Origin: Oligoflexaceae bacterium
GTDB taxonomy: Bacteria > Bdellovibrionota_B > Oligoflexia > Oligoflexales > Oligoflexaceae
Assembly (NCBI GenBank): GCA_947474445.1
Contig: CANJJY010000280.1
Coordinates: 1-6,230 of the forward strand
Length of the DNA stretch: 6,230 nucleotides
Reading direction: 5' to 3'
Each line of letters starts with the position of its first letter. The stretch's first letter is position 1. Under the pieces are notes generated by a model, which worked only from the letters and a program-made list of their open reading frames with translations, made no database searches and had not been told where the DNA came from. A program made the translations under genes and the position numbers. Positions 4,278 through 6,230 of this stretch are shown in pieces.

Positions 4278-6230
4278 ATGAATATGTCTGCGGCGCGCAT
4301 GACTCAGGAAAAGTTGACCGCCATCGAGGTCGAGATCTGTGATCGCATCGCGCAATCAGGATCGTTTTCTGATCCCTTGAGCTACATCTACGCGGAAATG
4401 GATAGTATCAAGGTCGATGCCCCTGAAGATGCCCTTCGCGTCTACTTTTACATAATTTATGCCTTGGAGCATTGCATTGATACTCTCACGGCCAAGGACA
4501 AGGACCGCGAGAAACTGCGTGAGATGGCAGATAAATGTTTGAATTTTTGTGGTATTCCTCCCGTTACCTCCCAATTGAGCCATCTTTATTCCCGGCTCTA
4601 TCTCGCTATGTCGCATTATGAACTTATCGAAGGACGACCATGGGACAGCGTTGTTGAAGCGATGGTGGCCGAATACTTAGGGCGCGATAGCCGACATGCT
4701 CAGGATGCGGAGATACTTTTACGTGCAAAGCAGGCTTGGAAGCTCGGTCACCTTCATACTGTAAAAGTAGCGCTCCATGCATTCGATCACAATGGGGCCG
4801 CGCAAAAAGAAGAAATGTTCGAAGGCTACCGCTTGTTGATACGATCGTATCGCCTGAGCGGTGAAAGCGAGCAGGCTCACAACTTCTGTCAAATCTATGG
4901 TGTTGAAGCAAATGACGATCCCAAGTGGAGTTTGATCTTTCGCTTTGAGAATACCCTCTGTGAGATGACTCGAGGAGCCGACCCCAAAATTCTGGCCGAT
5001 TTCGTCCGAGACAATGGCAAGCAGAGCGATACCTTGAGCTTGGATACGGCTAAGCTCTGGCTTTTTGCGTCTCGCTACCGCGATTTGTGGAAGAAGGTTA
5101 CCCGCAAGCGAGATCCAAAAAATAAGAAAATCAAAGGCGTTCTATCGGCTGACGTCGTGGTCGATCGCCTCTTAACCTCTCTGGAAACCATCTATGACTT
5201 GGACCTGCCCTTCCAGAATCGCTTGAAGGCTCTGGGTGAACAGCTGAGGAACATGCATCAGATCCATGACCCGGAATGGAAGCTCCTTTTTCTTGTTTCC
5301 GCGATCCGTTGGCTGAATCGGTGCAAGCAATTGACCTTTGCATCCATTCTCATCGAAGAATATAAACGGCTTTCGCTCAATTTCAGTGAACAAAAATCCA
5401 ATGATACCTTGTCTATCCTCGATGGATTGACGGACACTCTGCCTGTCATTGTCGATCGAAACGCAGTCAGAAGCAATTCTAAGCTCTTTTCAGGTACCAT
5501 TCCACGATTTATCCGGATGGCGAAAATCGTCGCCAAAGCGACTTTGGGCTACTCGAATCTCTTTATGCAGCAGCTTACGGCCGACGAATTCCGCAAGCAG
5601 CAGTATCTCTTGTATCAAGAGATCATCGGTGACTTCGAGAAATCACTCAGCGAGTTGAAAGGCCCTGCCATGAAGATTGGGCAGATGCTAGCTGCTAGTT
5701 GCTTCATCAACGAAGACGCCCAGCATTTGTTGCAGAGAGTCTACGACAACACGAATGCAGTCCCCCTCGAGACGATGCTGCAGTCCTTGGAGGCCGATGG
5801 TGGCGAGCGCTACCTCGAGCGCTTTGCCGTCTTTGACCGCGAGCCTATCGCCGTAGCGAGCATCGGTCAGGTCTATCGCGCTGAACTGAGCGACGGTACT
5901 CCAGTCGCCGTCAAGATTATGTATCCTCAGGTCGAAAAGGTCATACAGTCAGATTTAACGATGGCCCGACTCCTTAAGCCAGTCTTCCGGCAGTTCTTCA
6001 ACCCTGTCTTCATTGATCAGATACTCGATCAATATCGATTGCGCTTCGAAGCCGAGTGCGACTATCGGCGCGAGGCGAGCAGCCAGCAAAAGGTTTATGA
6101 ATCGTTCAAAGATGACCCATATGTCCTCGTTCCTCGGGTCTATACGGAAATGAGTACCGAAAAGGCCTTGGTTTCAGAATTCGTCGAAGGTGTGAGGCTC
6201 GATGTCTTCATTAAGAACGCGAGTCAAAAT
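4278..6230 (+). CDS. ABC1/AarF/COQ8-type atypical kinase with long N-terminal extension, 3'-truncated by window edge
   Basis: The frame is open for 651 codons from the ATG at 4278 to the window end, with no stop; the first upstream in-frame stop is the TAA at 4260. The Shine-Dalgarno is weak (GGATGA, 4265-4270). From about residue 405 the sequence follows the ABC1/ADCK family. It shows the KxGQ motif KIGQ at 466-469, within KGPAMKIGQML, and the Ala-rich loop AVASIGQ at 525-531. It also has the VAVK lysine Lys546, ExD as Glu593-Cys-Asp595 in AECDYRREA, and the hinge-like SEFVEG at about 633. Sequence around the KxGQ and Ala-rich motifs resembles COQ8/ADCK3 more than E. coli UbiB. Family members are ATPase/kinase-like proteins supporting ubiquinone or other isoprenoid-lipid metabolism at membranes. 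The catalytic and metal-binding motifs lie beyond the window, so integrity cannot be judged. Residues 1 to about 400 have no match I recognise and appear largely helical, with TPR-like hairpins around 145-200 possible. Confidence 0.92.
   Translation, partial: MNMSAARMTQEKLTAIEVEICDRIAQSGSFSDPLSYIYAEMDSIKVDAPEDALRVYFYIIYALEHCIDTLTAKDKDREKLREMADKCLNFCGIPPVTSQLSHLYSRLYLAMSHYELIEGRPWDSVVEAMVAEYLGRDSRHAQDAEILLRAKQAWKLGHLHTVKVALHAFDHNGAAQKEEMFEGYRLLIRSYRLSGESEQAHNFCQIYGVEANDDPKWSLIFRFENTLCEMTRGADPKILADFVRDNGKQSDTLSLDTAKLWLFASRYRDLWKKVTRKRDPKNKKIKGVLSADVVVDRLLTSLETIYDLDLPFQNRLKALGEQLRNMHQIHDPEWKLLFLVSAIRWLNRCKQLTFASILIEEYKRLSLNFSEQKSNDTLSILDGLTDTLPVIVDRNAVRSNSKLFSGTIPRFIRMAKIVAKATLGYSNLFMQQLTADEFRKQQYLLYQEIIGDFEKSLSELKGPAMKIGQMLAASCFINEDAQHLLQRVYDNTNAVPLETMLQSLEADGGERYLERFAVFDREPIAVASIGQVYRAELSDGTPVAVKIMYPQVEKVIQSDLTMARLLKPVFRQFFNPVFIDQILDQYRLRFEAECDYRREASSQQKVYESFKDDPYVLVPRVYTEMSTEKALVSEFVEGVRLDVFIKNASQN

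Noticed and set aside
4356..5658. Open frames of 69-95 codons on both strands inside the kinase gene, mostly antisense
   Set aside because: They overlap a clearly coding, motif-bearing frame and their translations look like shadow sequence without domain features.

Overview
The window carries four protein-coding genes, all on the + strand: the 3' part of a cytochrome P450 gene (its start lies left of the window), a small secreted lipoprotein of unknown function, a PF10118-type predicted di-iron 'metal-dependent hydrolase', and the 5' part of an ABC1/AarF/COQ8-type atypical kinase with an unusually long N-terminal extension (it runs off the right end). Base composition is moderate and looks similar across the window. 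I saw no rRNA, tRNA, CRISPR array, insertion sequence or obvious horizontally acquired block.

Organism: the lipobox lipoprotein and the P450/di-iron/ABC1 gene set fit a Gram-negative, probably aerobic bacterium. The lipoprotein's style (short lipobox leader, Ser/Thr/Ala/Gly-rich linker, two-Cys segment) and the unusual kinase architecture remind me of Bdellovibrionota/Oligoflexia genomes. That is an impression without database support.

Layout: 1-1353 P450; 1354-1787 non-coding, with a small palindrome just after the P450 stop; 1788-2714 lipoprotein with a clear ribosome binding site; 2754-2783 a good terminator-like hairpin whose 3' arm is also a perfect Shine-Dalgarno sequence; about 2784-3202 a long gap with a possible decayed reading frame; 3203-4069 the PF10118 protein; 4074-4170 several hairpins; 4278-6230 the kinase. 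The gaps of about 200 to 490 nt and the hairpins argue for separate transcription units rather than one tight operon.

How they might work together: P450s and ferritin-like di-iron proteins both do oxidative or hydrolytic chemistry on lipids, and COQ8/UbiB-type ABC1 proteins support membrane isoprenoid-lipid biosynthesis. A shared role in lipid or isoprenoid modification is therefore reasonable but inferred only from proximity. The most notable details are a P450 whose I-helix lacks the usual acid/threonine pair, and a COQ8-like kinase preceded by about 400 residues of apparently helical sequence of unknown role.
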